The notes: a model not told the origin generated them from the letters alone. Shown: positions 18,195-29,148, counted from the stretch's first letter. The stretch: DNA of 64,000 nucleotides from Methylorubrum zatmanii (GCF_014845115.1 NZ_NKUI01000019.1:18430-82429); one strand, 5' to 3'. Made by a program: numbers and translations.

Positions 18195-19634
18195 CTACGT
18201 GTGGATCACGCGGCCATAGGCGTCGAGCACGCTCTCATGCATCATCTCGGAGAGCGTCGGATGCGGGAAGACCGTGTGCATCAGCTCTTCCTCGGTCGTC
18301 TCCAGGTTCATGGCGACGACATAGCCTTGGATCAGCTCCGTCACCTCGGCGCCGATCATGTGAGCCCCGAGCAGCTGGCCGGTCTTGGCGTCGAAGATCG
18401 TCTTGATGAGGCCGTCCGGCTCGCCCAGGGCAATTGCCTTGCCGTTGCCCGCGAAGGGGAAGCGGCCGACCTTGATCGAGAAGCCGAGATCCTTTGCCTT
18501 CGCCTCGGTCAGGCCGACGCTGGCGATCTGCGGGTGGCAATAGGTGCAGCCGGGAATCTTGCCCTTGTCCATCGGATGGGTGTGCAGCCCCTTGATGGTC
18601 TCGATGCAGATCACGCCCTCATGCTCGGCCTTGTGGGCGAGCATCGGCGGGCCGGCCACGTCGCCGATGGCGTAGAGGCCGGGCACGTTGGTGCGGCCGA
18701 GCCCGTCATTGACGACGACGCCGCGCTCGATCTTCACCCCGAGCTTCTCGAGGCCCAGATTTTCGATGTTGCCGACGACGCCGACCGCCGAGATCAGCTT
18801 CTCGGCGGTGAGCGTCTGCGTCTTGCCCTTGTCGTCCTCCACCGTGGCGGTGACGGAATCGGCGCCCTTCTCGACCTTCGTCACCTTGGCGCCGGTGAGG
18901 ATCTTGATGCCTTGCTTCTCGAAGCGCTTGCGGGCGAGGCCGGCGATCTCCGCATCCTCTACGGGGAGGATCTGCGGCAGCAGCTCGATCACCGTCACCT
19001 CGGCGCCCATGGTGCGGTAGAACGAGGCGAACTCGATGCCGATGGCGCCCGAGCCCATCACCAACAGGCTTTTGGGCATCGTCTCCGGGACCATGGCGTC
19101 GTAATAGGTCCAGATCAGCTTCTTGTCGGGCTCGATACCGGGCAGCACCCGCGGCCGGGCGCCGGTGGCGACGACGATGTGCTTGGCCTGATAGGTGCCC
19201 GCGCCCTTGGCGCCCTTCGGCGCCTCGGCCCGCTTGGTCTCCTTGACCGTCACTTTGCCGGGTTCGTTGCCCTTGGCCGCCGCATCGATCGTGGCCTCGC
19301 CCCAGATCACGTCGACCTTGTTCTTCTTGAGCAGCATGCCGACGCCGCCGTTGAGCCGGCCCGAGACGCCCCGGGAGCGCTTGACGATGGCTGCCGCATC
19401 GAAGCTGACCTCCTTGGCGGAGAGCCCGTAATCGGCGGCGTGCTGCATGTAGTGGTAGATCTCGGCGGAGCGCAGCAGCGCCTTGGTCGGGATGCAGCCC
19501 CAGTTGAGGCAGATGCCGCCAAGATGCTCGCGGTCGACCACCGCCGTCTTGAACCCGAGCTGCGCCGCGCGGATCGCGGTGACGTAGCCGCCAGGTCCGG
19601 CGCCGATGATGAGGACGTCGTAGGTTTCGGACAT
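18195..19634 (-). CDS. lpdA: dihydrolipoyl dehydrogenase (E3)
   Basis: FAD enzyme that reoxidises dihydrolipoyl groups of 2-oxo acid dehydrogenase complexes using NAD+. The 479-aa product has the FAD site GAGPGGYV (residues 11-18), the redox disulfide Cys42/Cys47 (GGICLNWGCIPTKALL), an NAD site GSGAIGIEFA, the ATGARPRVLPG segment, and the C-terminal active-site HxxxxE pair in VFPHPTLSE. It is on the same strand as pdhABC and is presumably the E3 of that complex; one small gene (19641-20300) lies between. Confidence 0.97.
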   Translation of the reverse strand: MSETYDVLIIGAGPGGYVTAIRAAQLGFKTAVVDREHLGGICLNWGCIPTKALLRSAEIYHYMQHAADYGLSAKEVSFDAAAIVKRSRGVSGRLNGGVGMLLKKNKVDVIWGEATIDAAAKGNEPGKVTVKETKRAEAPKGAKGAGTYQAKHIVVATGARPRVLPGIEPDKKLIWTYYDAMVPETMPKSLLVMGSGAIGIEFASFYRTMGAEVTVIELLPQILPVEDAEIAGLARKRFEKQGIKILTGAKVTKVEKGADSVTATVEDDKGKTQTLTAEKLISAVGVVGNIENLGLEKLGVKIERGVVVNDGLGRTNVPGLYAIGDVAGPPMLAHKAEHEGVICIETIKGLHTHPMDKGKIPGCTYCHPQIASVGLTEAKAKDLGFSIKVGRFPFAGNGKAIALGEPDGLIKTIFDAKTGQLLGAHMIGAEVTELIQGYVVAMNLETTEEELMHTVFPHPTLSEMMHESVLDAYGRVIHT

Positions 19635-19640
19635 GACCGT

Positions 19641-20300
19641 TTAGCTCCGGATGCGAGCGCGCAGGGCGGCAAGGGAGAATTTTTCTTTCGAGAGGACGAA
19701 AGGTACTTCGAACCTTGTCTTCATCCGCAGAAAATCGCCACGCTTGGTCTCAGCGATATGCTTGCGATAGGCTTGGAACGGTTGACATTCCCAGCCATCG
19801 CCCGTGTGGCCTGTGGCCGGATTGTAAGTCCCGGCGCCATATCGGAAACAGACTTGCGAGTTCTCAAACCTGCGCAGAAGTTTGCCGTTTACAAAATATT
19901 CGACGAAAGCTTGCCTGGGCTTCCATTGACCCCGTAGAATCGTGGAATTTCCAGGATACCAGAGATGGACGGACCCATCTGCTCCCGCGTACTCTATCTG
20001 AGTTCCATGAAATCCAGAATACGTCGAGTAGGTTGCATCTGAGAGTGCTCGGCGGATGTCACTGACCCTGACGTCTTTCCTTTGTGCAGCGTAAGCCCGA
20101 AGCGCTGCTTCATCGACCAGCGACAAATCGGCTTCCGACCGCAAAATATCCGGGTTTCCCGATTCGATATGGCGAAAGACCGGTTTGCCATCGACAAACA
20201 TTGGAAAGTCTGGGACCGGCTCGGCTCGCGCAGGTCTGATGCCGTTTGCGGCAGTGAGCGCGAGCAGAGCACCGATGGCAGAGATGATCCAGGCTTGCAC
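19641..20300 (-). CDS. exported protein of unknown function inside the pdh cluster
   Basis: A 219-aa product starting at GTG 20300, 11 bases after the pdhC stop, with GAGG about 9 bases upstream. Residues 1-25 form a signal peptide (WIISAIGALLALTAANGIRPARA). The mature part has mixed alpha/beta character with a tryptophan- and aromatic-rich core (VHLWYPGNSTILRGQWKP, then FVEYFVNGKLLRRFEN) and two cysteines (SQVCFRYG, WECQPF) that could form a disulfide. Base composition is visibly AT-richer than neighbouring pdhC and lpdA. The pattern recalls small periplasmic DUF995-type proteins, but I am not certain. Longer overlapping frames into pdhC are shadows. Confidence 0.7.
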   Translation of the reverse strand: MQAWIISAIGALLALTAANGIRPARAEPVPDFPMFVDGKPVFRHIESGNPDILRSEADLSLVDEAALRAYAAQRKDVRVSDIRRALSDATYSTYSGFHGTQIEYAGADGSVHLWYPGNSTILRGQWKPRQAFVEYFVNGKLLRRFENSQVCFRYGAGTYNPATGHTGDGWECQPFQAYRKHIAETKRGDFLRMKTRFEVPFVLSKEKFSLAALRARIRS

Positions 20301-20311
20301 GGAAGTGGGCC

Positions 20312-21733
20312 TCAGACCAGCATGCCCATCGGGTTCTCGATCAGCCCCTTGAAGGCCGCGATCAGCTCGGCGCCGAGGGCGCCGTCGAGGACGCGGTGAT
20401 CGCAGGAGAGGGTGCAGGTCATCACCTGCGCCACCGCCGGCTGCCCGTCCCGGACGACGATCCGCTTCTCGCCGGCGCCGACCGCGAGGATGGTCGATTG
20501 CGGCGGGTTGATCACGGCGGTGAAGTGCTTGATGCCGAACATGCCGAGATTCGACACCGAGGTGACGCCGCCCTGGTACTCTTCCGGCTTCAGCTTCTTG
20601 GCCCGCGCCCGGCTGGCGAAGTCCTTCATCTCGTTGGAGATGGTGGAGAGCGTCTTCTCGTCGGCCCGGCGGATGACGGGCGTGAACAGGCCGCCGTCGA
20701 TGGCCACCGCCACACCGACCTCGACATGCTTGAAGCGCAGGATCCGATCCTCCGCCCAGACAGCGTTGGCCGCCGGGACGCGGGTCAGGGCGAGGCCCAT
20801 CGCCTTGATGACGAAGTCGTTGACCGAGAGCTTGAACAGCGGCTTGCCGTCCTTGTCCTTGCCGGCGGCGGCATTCAGCGTCTCGCGCAGCTTCATCAGC
20901 GCATCGAGTTCGCAATCGACGGTGAGATAGAAGTGCGGGGCGACCTGCATCGCCTCGGTGAGGCGCTTGGCGATGGTCTTGCGCATGCCGTCGAGGGAGA
21001 CCTCCTCGTAGGAGCCCTTCTCGTAGAAGCCCTTGACCTGTTCCAGGCTGAGGCCGGCCGGTGCGCCGCCCGCCGGAGCGGCCTTCGGCGCCGGGGCAGC
21101 GGCCGGCTTCTCTGCCGGAGCCGGCGCGGCGGCAGCCTTGTCCGCTCCCTTAGCCGTCCCCTTGCCCGTCCCGTTGGCCAGCGCATCCTGCACGTCGCGC
21201 TGGATCACCCGGCCATGCGGGCCCGAGCCCTTCACGGCGGAGAGATCGAGCCCCTCCTGCTTGGCGATGCGGCGGGCGAGCGGCGAGGCGAAGACGCGGC
21301 CTCCCGCTTCGGAGGCGGCGGCCGGCGCAGCCCCGTTCGGTTTGGCCCCTTCCGGCGCCTGATCGACCCGGGCGTAGGAGGCGTGGCTGCCATCCGGTGC
21401 GGCGTTCTGATCGGGCGTGCCCTTGGGCTCGACGGGGGCGGTCTTCGCCTCGCCGCCGGCCTTCTGCGCCTGGACGCTCGCCGGATCCTCGCCCTCTTCC
21501 GCGATCAACGCGATCAGCTCGTTGACCGGCACGTCCGCCGTGCCTTCGGCCACCAGGATCTTGGCCAGCACGCCCTCATCGACAGCCTCGACCTCCATGG
21601 TCGCCTTGTCGGTCTCGATCTCGGCGATCACGTCGCCGGACTTGATCGCGTCGCCCTCTTTTTTGAGCCACTTGGCGAGGTTGCCCTTCTCCATCGTCGG
21701 CGAAAGGGCGGGCATCAGGACGTTGATCGGCAT
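20312..21733 (-). CDS. pdhC: pyruvate dehydrogenase E2, dihydrolipoamide acetyltransferase
   Basis: Core of the pyruvate dehydrogenase complex, 473 aa. One lipoyl domain (residues 1-80, lipoyl-Lys43 in [11 protein letters not shown]), a long Ala/Pro/Lys-rich linker, an E3/E1-binding domain about 146-185 (ASPLARRIAKQEGLDL...GPHGRVIQRDV), a second flexible linker and the catalytic acetyltransferase domain ending with the active-site DHRVLDGALGAEL. Length is normal for a one-lipoyl E2. Downstream in the minus-strand order pdhA-pdhB-DUF5076-pdhC. Confidence 0.96.
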   Translation of the reverse strand: MPINVLMPALSPTMEKGNLAKWLKKEGDAIKSGDVIAEIETDKATMEVEAVDEGVLAKILVAEGTADVPVNELIALIAEEGEDPASVQAQKAGGEAKTAPVEPKGTPDQNAAPDGSHASYARVDQAPEGAKPNGAAPAAASEAGGRVFASPLARRIAKQEGLDLSAVKGSGPHGRVIQRDVQDALANGTGKGTAKGADKAAAAPAPAEKPAAAPAPKAAPAGGAPAGLSLEQVKGFYEKGSYEEVSLDGMRKTIAKRLTEAMQVAPHFYLTVDCELDALMKLRETLNAAAGKDKDGKPLFKLSVNDFVIKAMGLALTRVPAANAVWAEDRILRFKHVEVGVAVAIDGGLFTPVIRRADEKTLSTISNEMKDFASRARAKKLKPEEYQGGVTSVSNLGMFGIKHFTAVINPPQSTILAVGAGEKRIVVRDGQPAVAQVMTCTLSCDHRVLDGALGAELIAAFKGLIENPMGMLV

Positions 21734-21765
21734 CGTGTCGTTCCCGAGCGGCCTTCAAGAAGGGG

Positions 21766-22044
21766 TCAGTTGAGGACGTTGTTGGGGTCGAGGCTTTCGG
21801 CCTCCCACCCGGCGCGGATCCGCTCGAAGGCTTCCTCCTCCGAGGTGTCCGTCTCCAGGGCGTAGGCGCGGGCGGCCTGGCGCGCGAGATCGATCAGCAG
21901 GCGGCCCCAGGTCGCCGGATCGTCGAAGGCACGCCGGAGCGCGACGCTCACGGCCCCGTCGACGATGGAGGCGCGCACAATCTCGATCCCGCCCTGTTCC
22001 AGGGCGTCGGGCGGGATATCGAGTTCTTCGAATTCCTGAGACAT
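21766..22044 (-). CDS. DUF5076-type small protein
   Basis: A 92-aa acidic protein (LDIPPDALEQGGIEIVRASI, then VALRRAFDDPATWGRLLIDLARQAARAYA). Its start codon directly abuts the pdhB stop (22045), and pdhC starts 32 bases after it, so it is certainly within the pdh operon. It resembles the DUF5076 proteins that occur at this position in Hyphomicrobiales; the assignment rests on memory of that family. Function unknown. A role in complex assembly or regulation is speculation from context. Confidence 0.75.
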   Translation of the reverse strand: MSQEFEELDIPPDALEQGGIEIVRASIVDGAVSVALRRAFDDPATWGRLLIDLARQAARAYALETDTSEEEAFERIRAGWEAESLDPNNVLN

Positions 22045-23493
22045 TTACTTGTAGCAGACGCTCTTGGCGGCTTCGACGACTTCCGCCACGCTCGGCAGAG
22101 CCAGCTTCTCCAGGTTCGCGGCGTAGGGCATCGGCACGTCCTTGCCGGTCACCCGCAGCACCGGAGCGTCGAGATAGTCGAAGGCATCGACCATCAGGCG
22201 GGCGACGATCTCGGCGCCGACGCCCGATTGCGGGAAGCCTTCCTCGACGCAGACGCAGCGGCCGGTCTTCTTGACCGATTCCACCACCGTGGCGCTGTCC
22301 ATCGGCCGGATCGTGCGCAGGTCGATCACCTCCGCCTCGATGCCCTGCTCGGACAGAATCTGGGCCGCCTTGAGGGCGTAGGTCATGCCGATGGAGAAGG
22401 AGACGAGTGTGACGTCCGTGCCGGGACGGTGGATGCGGGCCTTGCCGATCGGCAGCACCAGATCCTCGATCTGCGGCACCGGGAAGGACTGGCCGTAGAG
22501 GATCTCGTTCTCGAGGAAGATCACCGGGTTGGGATCGCGGATCGCCGCCTTGAGCAGGCCCTTGGCGTCGGAGGCCGTGTAGGGCGCGATCACCTTGAGG
22601 CCCGGTACGTTGGAGTACCACGCGGCGTAATCGTGGCTGTGCTGGGCGCCGACGCGGGCGGCGGCGCCGTTGGGGCCGCGGAACACGATCGGGCAGCCGA
22701 GCTGGCCGCCGGACATGTAGAGGGTCTTGGCCGCCGAGTTGATGATGTGGTCGATCGCCTGCATGGCGAAGTTGAAGGTCATGAACTCGACGATGGGCTT
22801 GAGGCCCATGAAGGCCGCGCCGACGCCGATACCGGCGAAGCCGTGCTCGGTGATCGGGGTATCGACCACGCGGCGGGCGCCGAATTCCTGAAGCAGTCCC
22901 TGCGTGATCTTGTAGGCGCCCTGATACTCGGCGACCTCCTCGCCCATCACGAAGACTTTGTCGTCCTTGCGCATTTCCTCGGCCATGGCATCGCGCAGGG
23001 CCTCGCGCACGGTCGTGGTCACCATCGGTGAATCGGCCGGGAATTCCTCCATCACCGGGGCTGGCGCCTTGTTGGTGATGACGGCCGGCGCCGCCGTCGC
23101 CTTCGGAGCATCCTCACCGCTCTTGGCGGTGGCGGACGGTTTTTCCGTCATGCCCTCGGCGTCCATGTCGGGCGTCGGGGCCGGGGCGCCGCCATCGGCG
23201 CCGTTGGGCTTGCCCTTGCCGCCGCTCGCGGCGGCGGCCGAGACGTCCTCGCCCTCTTCGGCGATGATGGCGATGGGCGTGTTGACGGCCACGTTCTCGG
23301 TGCCGTCCGGCACCAGGATCTTGGCCAGCACACCCTCGTCGATCGCCTCGACCTCCATGGTCGCCTTATCGGTCTCGATCTCGGCGAGCACGTCGCCGGC
23401 CTTGACCGCGTCGCCCTCCTTCTTGAGCCACTTGGCGAGCTTTCCCTCCTCCATGGTCGGAGAGAGGGCGGGCATCAGAATGTCGGTCGCCAT
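22045..23493 (-). CDS. pdhB: pyruvate dehydrogenase E1 beta subunit with N-terminal lipoyl domain
   Basis: Decarboxylase beta chain, 482 aa, from ATG 23493 ([18 protein letters not shown]). Residues 1-80 are a complete lipoyl domain with lipoyl-Lys43 ([11 protein letters not shown]), nearly identical to that of PdhC. A Pro/Ala-rich linker of about 75 residues follows, then the transketolase-like E1-beta domain ([42 protein letters not shown]) and C-terminal transketolase domain. The lipoyl fusion is an alphaproteobacterial feature. A long frame further upstream runs into the pdhA coding region and is not the start. Confidence 0.96.
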   Translation of the reverse strand: MATDILMPALSPTMEEGKLAKWLKKEGDAVKAGDVLAEIETDKATMEVEAIDEGVLAKILVPDGTENVAVNTPIAIIAEEGEDVSAAAASGGKGKPNGADGGAPAPTPDMDAEGMTEKPSATAKSGEDAPKATAAPAVITNKAPAPVMEEFPADSPMVTTTVREALRDAMAEEMRKDDKVFVMGEEVAEYQGAYKITQGLLQEFGARRVVDTPITEHGFAGIGVGAAFMGLKPIVEFMTFNFAMQAIDHIINSAAKTLYMSGGQLGCPIVFRGPNGAAARVGAQHSHDYAAWYSNVPGLKVIAPYTASDAKGLLKAAIRDPNPVIFLENEILYGQSFPVPQIEDLVLPIGKARIHRPGTDVTLVSFSIGMTYALKAAQILSEQGIEAEVIDLRTIRPMDSATVVESVKKTGRCVCVEEGFPQSGVGAEIVARLMVDAFDYLDAPVLRVTGKDVPMPYAANLEKLALPSVAEVVEAAKSVCYK

Positions 23494-23536
23494 TTGCGCT
23501 GCTCTATCGATCCGGGTGCGTCGACGGTCGGGCGCC

Positions 23537-24586
23537 TCAGGCGCGGGCTTCGAGAAGAATGTCGGTCCAAAGCTCCGACGGATCGGGCTCGGCGTCGTGG
23601 GTGGCGAAATCGGCGGATTCGTTGACGATCTCGCGGACCTTGGCATCGATGCCCTTTAGGTCGGCCTCCGGCACGCCATGCGCCTCGATCAGGCGCTTGC
23701 GCACCATCTCGATGGGGTCGTGCTCGTCGCGCATCTTCGAGACCTCGTCCTTCGACCGGTACTTGGCCGGGTCGGACATCGAGTGGCCGCGATAGCGGTA
23801 GGTCTGCATCTCGAGGATGTAGGGCCCCTCGCCCGAGCGGGCGTGCTGGATCGCGCGGGCTGCGGCCTCGCGCACCGTGCGCACATCCATGCCGTCGACC
23901 TGCTCACCGGGGATGCCGAAGGAGAGGCCGCGCTTGGAAAAGTCCGTCTGCGCCGAGGCGCGGGCCACCGAGGTGCCCATGGCGTAGCGGTTGTTCTCGA
24001 CGATGTAGACCACCGGCAGCTTCCACAGGGCCGCCATGTTGAAGCTCTCGTAGACCTGGCCCTGGTTGGCCGCGCCGTCGCCCATATAGGTGAAGCTGAC
24101 CTTGCCGTTCTTGAGGTAGGCGTCGGCGAAGGCGAGGCCGGTGCCGAGCGCGACTTGCGCGCCGACGATGCCGTGGCCGCCGAAGAACTGCTTCTCGCGG
24201 CTGAACATGTGCATCGAGCCGCCCTTGCCGCGGGAATAGCCGCCGCGGCGCCCGGTCAGCTCGGCCATCACGCCCTTGGCGTCCATACCGCAGGCCAGCA
24301 TGTGGCCGTGGTCACGGTAGCCGGTGATGTTCTGGTCTCCGTCCTCGCCGGCCATCTGCACGCCGACGACGACCGCCTCCTGACCGATGTACAAGTGGCA
24401 GAAGCCGCCGATCAGGCCCATGCCGTAGAGCTGGCCTGCCTTCTCCTCGAAGCGGCGGATCAGCAGCATCTCGCGGTAGGCGTGGAGATCCTCGTCCCGG
24501 GTGAACTGAGGAATGTTCGGGGCAGGCCGGTGCTGCGGCGCATCCGTGTCCGTCGCAGGTTTCCCCGCCTCGCTGCCCGCACCCAT
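23537..24586 (-). CDS. pdhA: pyruvate dehydrogenase E1 alpha subunit
   Basis: Thiamine-diphosphate decarboxylase alpha chain, 349 aa. The TPP-binding motif is present as [20 protein letters not shown]...NNRYAMGTS, along with [10 protein letters not shown] and the loop [13 protein letters not shown], which in mitochondrial homologues carries regulatory serines. First gene of the minus-strand pdh block; pdhB starts 43 bases after its stop. A 9-bp AT-rich inverted repeat lies about 135 bases upstream of the start. Confidence 0.97.
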   Translation of the reverse strand: MGAGSEAGKPATDTDAPQHRPAPNIPQFTRDEDLHAYREMLLIRRFEEKAGQLYGMGLIGGFCHLYIGQEAVVVGVQMAGEDGDQNITGYRDHGHMLACGMDAKGVMAELTGRRGGYSRGKGGSMHMFSREKQFFGGHGIVGAQVALGTGLAFADAYLKNGKVSFTYMGDGAANQGQVYESFNMAALWKLPVVYIVENNRYAMGTSVARASAQTDFSKRGLSFGIPGEQVDGMDVRTVREAAARAIQHARSGEGPYILEMQTYRYRGHSMSDPAKYRSKDEVSKMRDEHDPIEMVRKRLIEAHGVPEADLKGIDAKVREIVNESADFATHDAEPDPSELWTDILLEARA

Positions 24587-24719
24587 CGGCGTCCTCCAGA
24601 AAGCTCGCTGTTACGCGGGGTTCTAGGACAGCGACTTACGGAAATCGAGGGGTGGACTGACAGCGGCCAAGTCCTGTCACCGCAACGCTTGTCGATTCGG
24701 TGACACAATTAAAACAGGG

Positions 24720-24743
24720 TTGTTCAAATGCTATTTTGAACAA
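24720..24743. promoter_or_regulatory. AT-rich inverted repeat upstream of pdhA
   Basis: TTGTTCAAA - TGCTAT - TTTGAACAA, perfect 9-bp arms. It lies 134 bases before the pdhA start and 20 bases after the stop of the DivIC-like gene. It could be a regulator site for pdhA or the transcript end of the preceding gene. Confidence 0.5.
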
Positions 24744-24763
24744 TTGAGCCGGCGCTAAAAAAT

Positions 24764-25075
24764 CTATGGATCTATGATGACGATGTCGTTGGGATGAACA
24801 CGGCCCAGCACCACGCGGGCCCGTTCTTCCAGAAGATCACGGTCGATCTGCTCGCTGCGCAGCAGGGAGACCCGGTGCTCCCAGGTCGTGCGCTCAGCCC
24901 TGGCGACGTTGAGTTCCTGGGTCAGACCGTAGGCCTCGATCTTGAGCGCCCGCTTGGCCTCCAGGCCACGATTGCCGCTCTCCGCCTGATGCACGAAGTA
25001 GCCGACGACGAGCGCGGACACCGTCCACAGGACGGCAGGAACGACGATGGCGCGGACGCGGCGGCGAATAACCAT
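24764..25075 (-). CDS. septum formation initiator (DivIC/FtsB-like) protein
   Basis: A 103-aa bitopic membrane protein: basic cytoplasmic start (MVIRRRVRAIVV), one transmembrane helix at about 9-29, a periplasmic coiled coil (EAKRALKIEAYGLTQELNVA...) and a C-terminal cap ending in NDIVIIDP. This is the architecture of FtsB/DivIC, part of the divisome FtsQLB subcomplex. Start ATG 25075 is chosen over GTG 25084; neither has a good ribosome site. Position between eno and pdhA is the common one in Hyphomicrobiales. Confidence 0.85.
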   Translation of the reverse strand: MVIRRRVRAIVVPAVLWTVSALVVGYFVHQAESGNRGLEAKRALKIEAYGLTQELNVARAERTTWEHRVSLLRSEQIDRDLLEERARVVLGRVHPNDIVIIDP

Positions 25076-25157
25076 GGCGGGCACGAGGATCGCCCGATCA
25101 AGGTGAAGAAAGCGTTGCCGGGCGACGACGGAGCGCTGGGCCGGGAGCGCAAAAAGA

Positions 25158-25192
25158 GGGGCGCGGCGAGCCCATTCGGCTCGCCGCGCCCC
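25158..25192 (-). terminator. intrinsic terminator of eno
   Basis: Perfect 15-bp stem GGGGCGCGGCGAGCC / GGCTCGCCGCGCCCC with a 5-base loop, followed on the minus strand by CTCTTTTTG. It lies 18 bases past the eno stop. Confidence 0.9.
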
Positions 25193-25210
25193 TTGCCGCT
25201 CAGGCGCCGA

Positions 25211-26587
<1,377 letters not shown>

Positions 26588-26764
26588 TTATCTGCCAACC
26601 TTCGAAAGGGGGCAAGCTCCCGGCCTGCCTTCGACCCCACACCGATTTCACAAATTTTGCGATGCGCCGCTTTGGGCGGCCATCGGAGCGGCCCGCCCCC
26701 ACAGTGATCCTGACATTCGCCGATGACAATAGGCGCCGGCGATCACAGGGCGTATAGGCCGGTC

Positions 26765-27226
26765 ATGGATCCCATCGAACACCACGCCAGGCAGCTGGGC
26801 CGCCAGACGCCGCTCCCGACCTCTCCGGAAACCGCGCAGCTCGACCGAGTGCCGAACCCGCATGCCGACACCGACTATCTCGCCCGTTTTACCGCGCCGG
26901 AATTCACTTCCCTCTGCCCGGTGACCGGGCAGCCGGACTTCGCCACCCTCGTCATCGATTATGTGCCGGATCGCTGGCTGGTGGAGTCGAAATCGCTCAA
27001 GCTCTATCTCGGGGCCTTCCGCAACCACGGCGCCTTCCATGAGGATTGCACCGTGGGCATCGGCCGGCGCCTCGTGGAGGTTCTCGAGCCGCGCTGGTTG
27101 CGGATCGGCGGGTATTGGTATCCCCGCGGCGGCATTCCGATCGACGTGTTCTGGCAGACGGGCGAGCCGCTGAAATCGGTCTGGCTTCCGGACCAGGGTG
27201 TCGCTCCCTATCGCGGCCGGGGCTGA
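26765..27226 (+). CDS. queF: NADPH-dependent 7-cyano-7-deazaguanine reductase (preQ0 reductase)
   Basis: Reduces preQ0 to preQ1 in queuosine biosynthesis. The 153-aa product is the short, unimodular QueF type: active-site Cys51 in [16 protein letters not shown], the QueF motif ESKSLKLY (from Glu74), and [10 protein letters not shown]. Start ATG 26765 is in frame 14 codons after an earlier, unsupported start. Divergent from eno. A perfect hairpin terminator follows at 27267-27294. No preQ1 riboswitch is evident upstream. Confidence 0.96.
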   Translation: MDPIEHHARQLGRQTPLPTSPETAQLDRVPNPHADTDYLARFTAPEFTSLCPVTGQPDFATLVIDYVPDRWLVESKSLKLYLGAFRNHGAFHEDCTVGIGRRLVEVLEPRWLRIGGYWYPRGGIPIDVFWQTGEPLKSVWLPDQGVAPYRGRG

Positions 27227-27266
27227 GCGGGCAGCCGGCCTCGACGATGGCAGGCCCAAACGAAAA

Positions 27267-27294
27267 GGGCGGCCGGAGCATCCTCCGGCCGCCC
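27267..27294. terminator. bidirectional terminator between queF and the downstream exported protein gene
   Basis: Perfect 12-bp stem GGGCGGCCGGAG / CTCCGGCCGCCC with loop CATC, TGTTGCTGTTT on the plus-strand side and TTTTCGTTT on the minus-strand side. It sits between convergent genes. Confidence 0.85.
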
Positions 27295-27320
27295 TGTTGC
27301 TGTTTCACGAGACTTTCGCC

Positions 27321-27620
27321 TCAGTAGCCGTAATCGTAGCCATAGGCCGGACGACCGTAATAGGAATCCCGGGCATAGGCGTCGCGGGCCGCACCGGCGG
27401 CAATCGCACCGGCGGCAAGGCCGGCGATGCCAAGGCCGACGGCCGCACCGGTGCTGATGCCCCGGCGGCGTCCACCGTAATAGGCCCGAGTGCCGTAGCC
27501 GCCATGATAATGACCGTAATGGTGGCCGTAGCCACGGCCATAGGGGCGTGCATCGGCGGAGGTGGCGGTCAGCGTGCCGACGGAGATCAGAGCGGCCGTC
27601 ACGAGGGCGAGTTTACGCAT
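27321..27620 (-). CDS. Gly/Tyr/His-rich exported protein
   Basis: A 99-aa product with a signal peptide (MRKLALVTAALISVGTLTATSADA) and a low-complexity mature part rich in Tyr, Gly, Arg and His (YGRGYGHHYGHYHGGYG), interrupted by a hydrophobic glycine-rich helix (GAAVGLGIAGLAAGAIAAG) that could insert in a membrane, and ending in repeated Tyr-Gly. Such glycine-zipper-like exported proteins are common in Hyphomicrobiales and have no established role. An AAGGAC-type ribosome site precedes the ATG. Confidence 0.75.
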   Translation of the reverse strand: MRKLALVTAALISVGTLTATSADARPYGRGYGHHYGHYHGGYGTRAYYGGRRRGISTGAAVGLGIAGLAAGAIAAGAARDAYARDSYYGRPAYGYDYGY

Positions 27621-27795
27621 AGCGTCCTTTCCAGTCGAGGAATATCTTGACAGGAAAACACCGAGCTTGGCTGAAAGTTCCCAGCATACGGGACTACTGG
27701 CAGCCCTTTATCCGTGTCTTCCCTCACCTCATCTGAAAACGGGGATAACCTGCGCTCGCTGAACCAGAGCTGAAGCCGAATCCGCCGAGGCTCGG

Positions 27796-28644
27796 TCAGG
27801 TCTTCGCGATACGGTCGAAGGCCATCAGCGTCTCGATCAGAGCCGGCAGGTCGGCCAAAGCCACCATGTTTGGCCCATCCGAGGGCGCGCGATCGGGATC
27901 GGGATGGGTCTCGATGAAAATGCCGGCCACTCCCACCGCGACGGCGGCGCGGGCAAGCACCGGGACGAATTCGCGCTGGCCGCCGGAGGTCGCGCCCTGC
28001 CCGCCCGGCTGCTGCACCGAGTGGGTCGCGTCGAACACGACCGGCGCGCCCTCGGTAACCCGGGCCATGATCGGCAGAGCCCTCATGTCGGAGACGAGGG
28101 TATTGTAGCCGAAGGAGGCCCCGCGTTCGGTGACGATGACGTTGGGATTGCCGGCCTCCGTCACCTTCGCCGCGACATGGGCCATGTCCCAGGGGGCGAG
28201 GAACTGCCCCTTCTTGACGTTGACCGCCCGGCCTGTCGCCGCCGCGGCGAGCAGCAGATCGGTCTGGCGGCACAGGAAGGCCGGAATCTGGAGAACATCG
28301 ACGGCCTCGGCCGCCCGGGCGCATTGCTCCGCCTCGTGCACGTCCGTGAGCACCGGAAGCCCGAGGCTCTCGCGAATCTCGGCGAAGACCGGCAGAGCCT
28401 CGTCGAGCCCGACGCCGCGGGCCGTCCGGCCGGAGGTGCGGTTGGCCTTGTCGAAGGACGATTTGAACACGAGGCCGATGCCGAGCCCGGCCGCCATTTC
28501 CTTGAGGGCGGCGGCGACTTCGAGGGCGTGGTTGCGCCCTTCGAGCTGGCAAGGGCCGGCGATCAGCGCCAGCGGCAGATGGTTGGCGAAGGCGACGCCG
28601 CCGACGCGGACGACGGAACCGGAGGTCTGTGCAGTCTGGGACAT
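27796..28644 (-). CDS. kdsA: 3-deoxy-8-phosphooctulonate synthase
   Basis: Condenses arabinose 5-phosphate and phosphoenolpyruvate to KDO 8-phosphate for lipopolysaccharide. The 282-aa product shows [86 protein letters not shown] and [12 protein letters not shown], the complete KdsA signature set. Its start is 9 bases downstream of the exported-protein gene at 28654 on the same strand, so the two are probably co-transcribed. Confidence 0.97.
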   Translation of the reverse strand: MSQTAQTSGSVVRVGGVAFANHLPLALIAGPCQLEGRNHALEVAAALKEMAAGLGIGLVFKSSFDKANRTSGRTARGVGLDEALPVFAEIRESLGLPVLTDVHEAEQCARAAEAVDVLQIPAFLCRQTDLLLAAAATGRAVNVKKGQFLAPWDMAHVAAKVTEAGNPNVIVTERGASFGYNTLVSDMRALPIMARVTEGAPVVFDATHSVQQPGGQGATSGGQREFVPVLARAAVAVGVAGIFIETHPDPDRAPSDGPNMVALADLPALIETLMAFDRIAKT

Positions 28645-28653
28645 GGCTCGGCT

Positions 28654-29148
28654 CTAACCCCTCGCCACCCGGTGGGAAAGGCCGTGACCGCGATGAGGCC
28701 GGTCCGGCGCGAGGCGACAGAGGCTGCCGCCGCCGATGCCGTCGGGCCGGTCACCGGGATCACAGCGCAGGACCGCGCCGTCGCTGCGACCGAGCTGCGG
28801 CTCACCGGTGAGCAGGCTGTCCTGGTGCAGGCGCAGGGCGAGGGCCTCCACGGCTTCGGGGGAGGCGCCGGTCAGCGTCTTCGCCGCGAGGCCGATCAGC
28901 ACGAAGAAGGCGCGCGGCGGCTCGCGGCGATCCGAACGGAACAGAAGCCGGCGGGGCGGGGCGCAGTCGAGGCTCATCCGGTCGGCATCGACGGCACGGA
29001 ACACCACCGTCGAGCCGCTGCGTCCGGCGAGGGCGACGCCCGTGCCCCTGATCAGCCGCACGGTGAACCTATCGCAGGAATCCGCCCCGGCGGGGACCGT
29101 GAGGACGAGGGATAGCAGGAGGCCGGCGAGGAGGGCGCGCAGGGTCAT
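28654..29148 (-). CDS. exported protein of unknown function upstream of kdsA
   Basis: A 164-aa product with a signal peptide (LRALLAGLLLSLVLTVPAGA) and a mature domain holding cysteines (DSCDRF, SLDCAPPRR, LRCDPGDR, SLCRLA), probably disulfide-linked in the periplasm. No family recognised. It lies just upstream of kdsA on the same strand, 9 bases apart, and just downstream of the ClC gene stop (27-base gap), so it may be part of one transcript. Codon use is consistent with the genome. Confidence 0.65.
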   Translation of the reverse strand: MTLRALLAGLLLSLVLTVPAGADSCDRFTVRLIRGTGVALAGRSGSTVVFRAVDADRMSLDCAPPRRLLFRSDRREPPRAFFVLIGLAAKTLTGASPEAVEALALRLHQDSLLTGEPQLGRSDGAVLRCDPGDRPDGIGGGSLCRLAPDRPHRGHGLSHRVARG

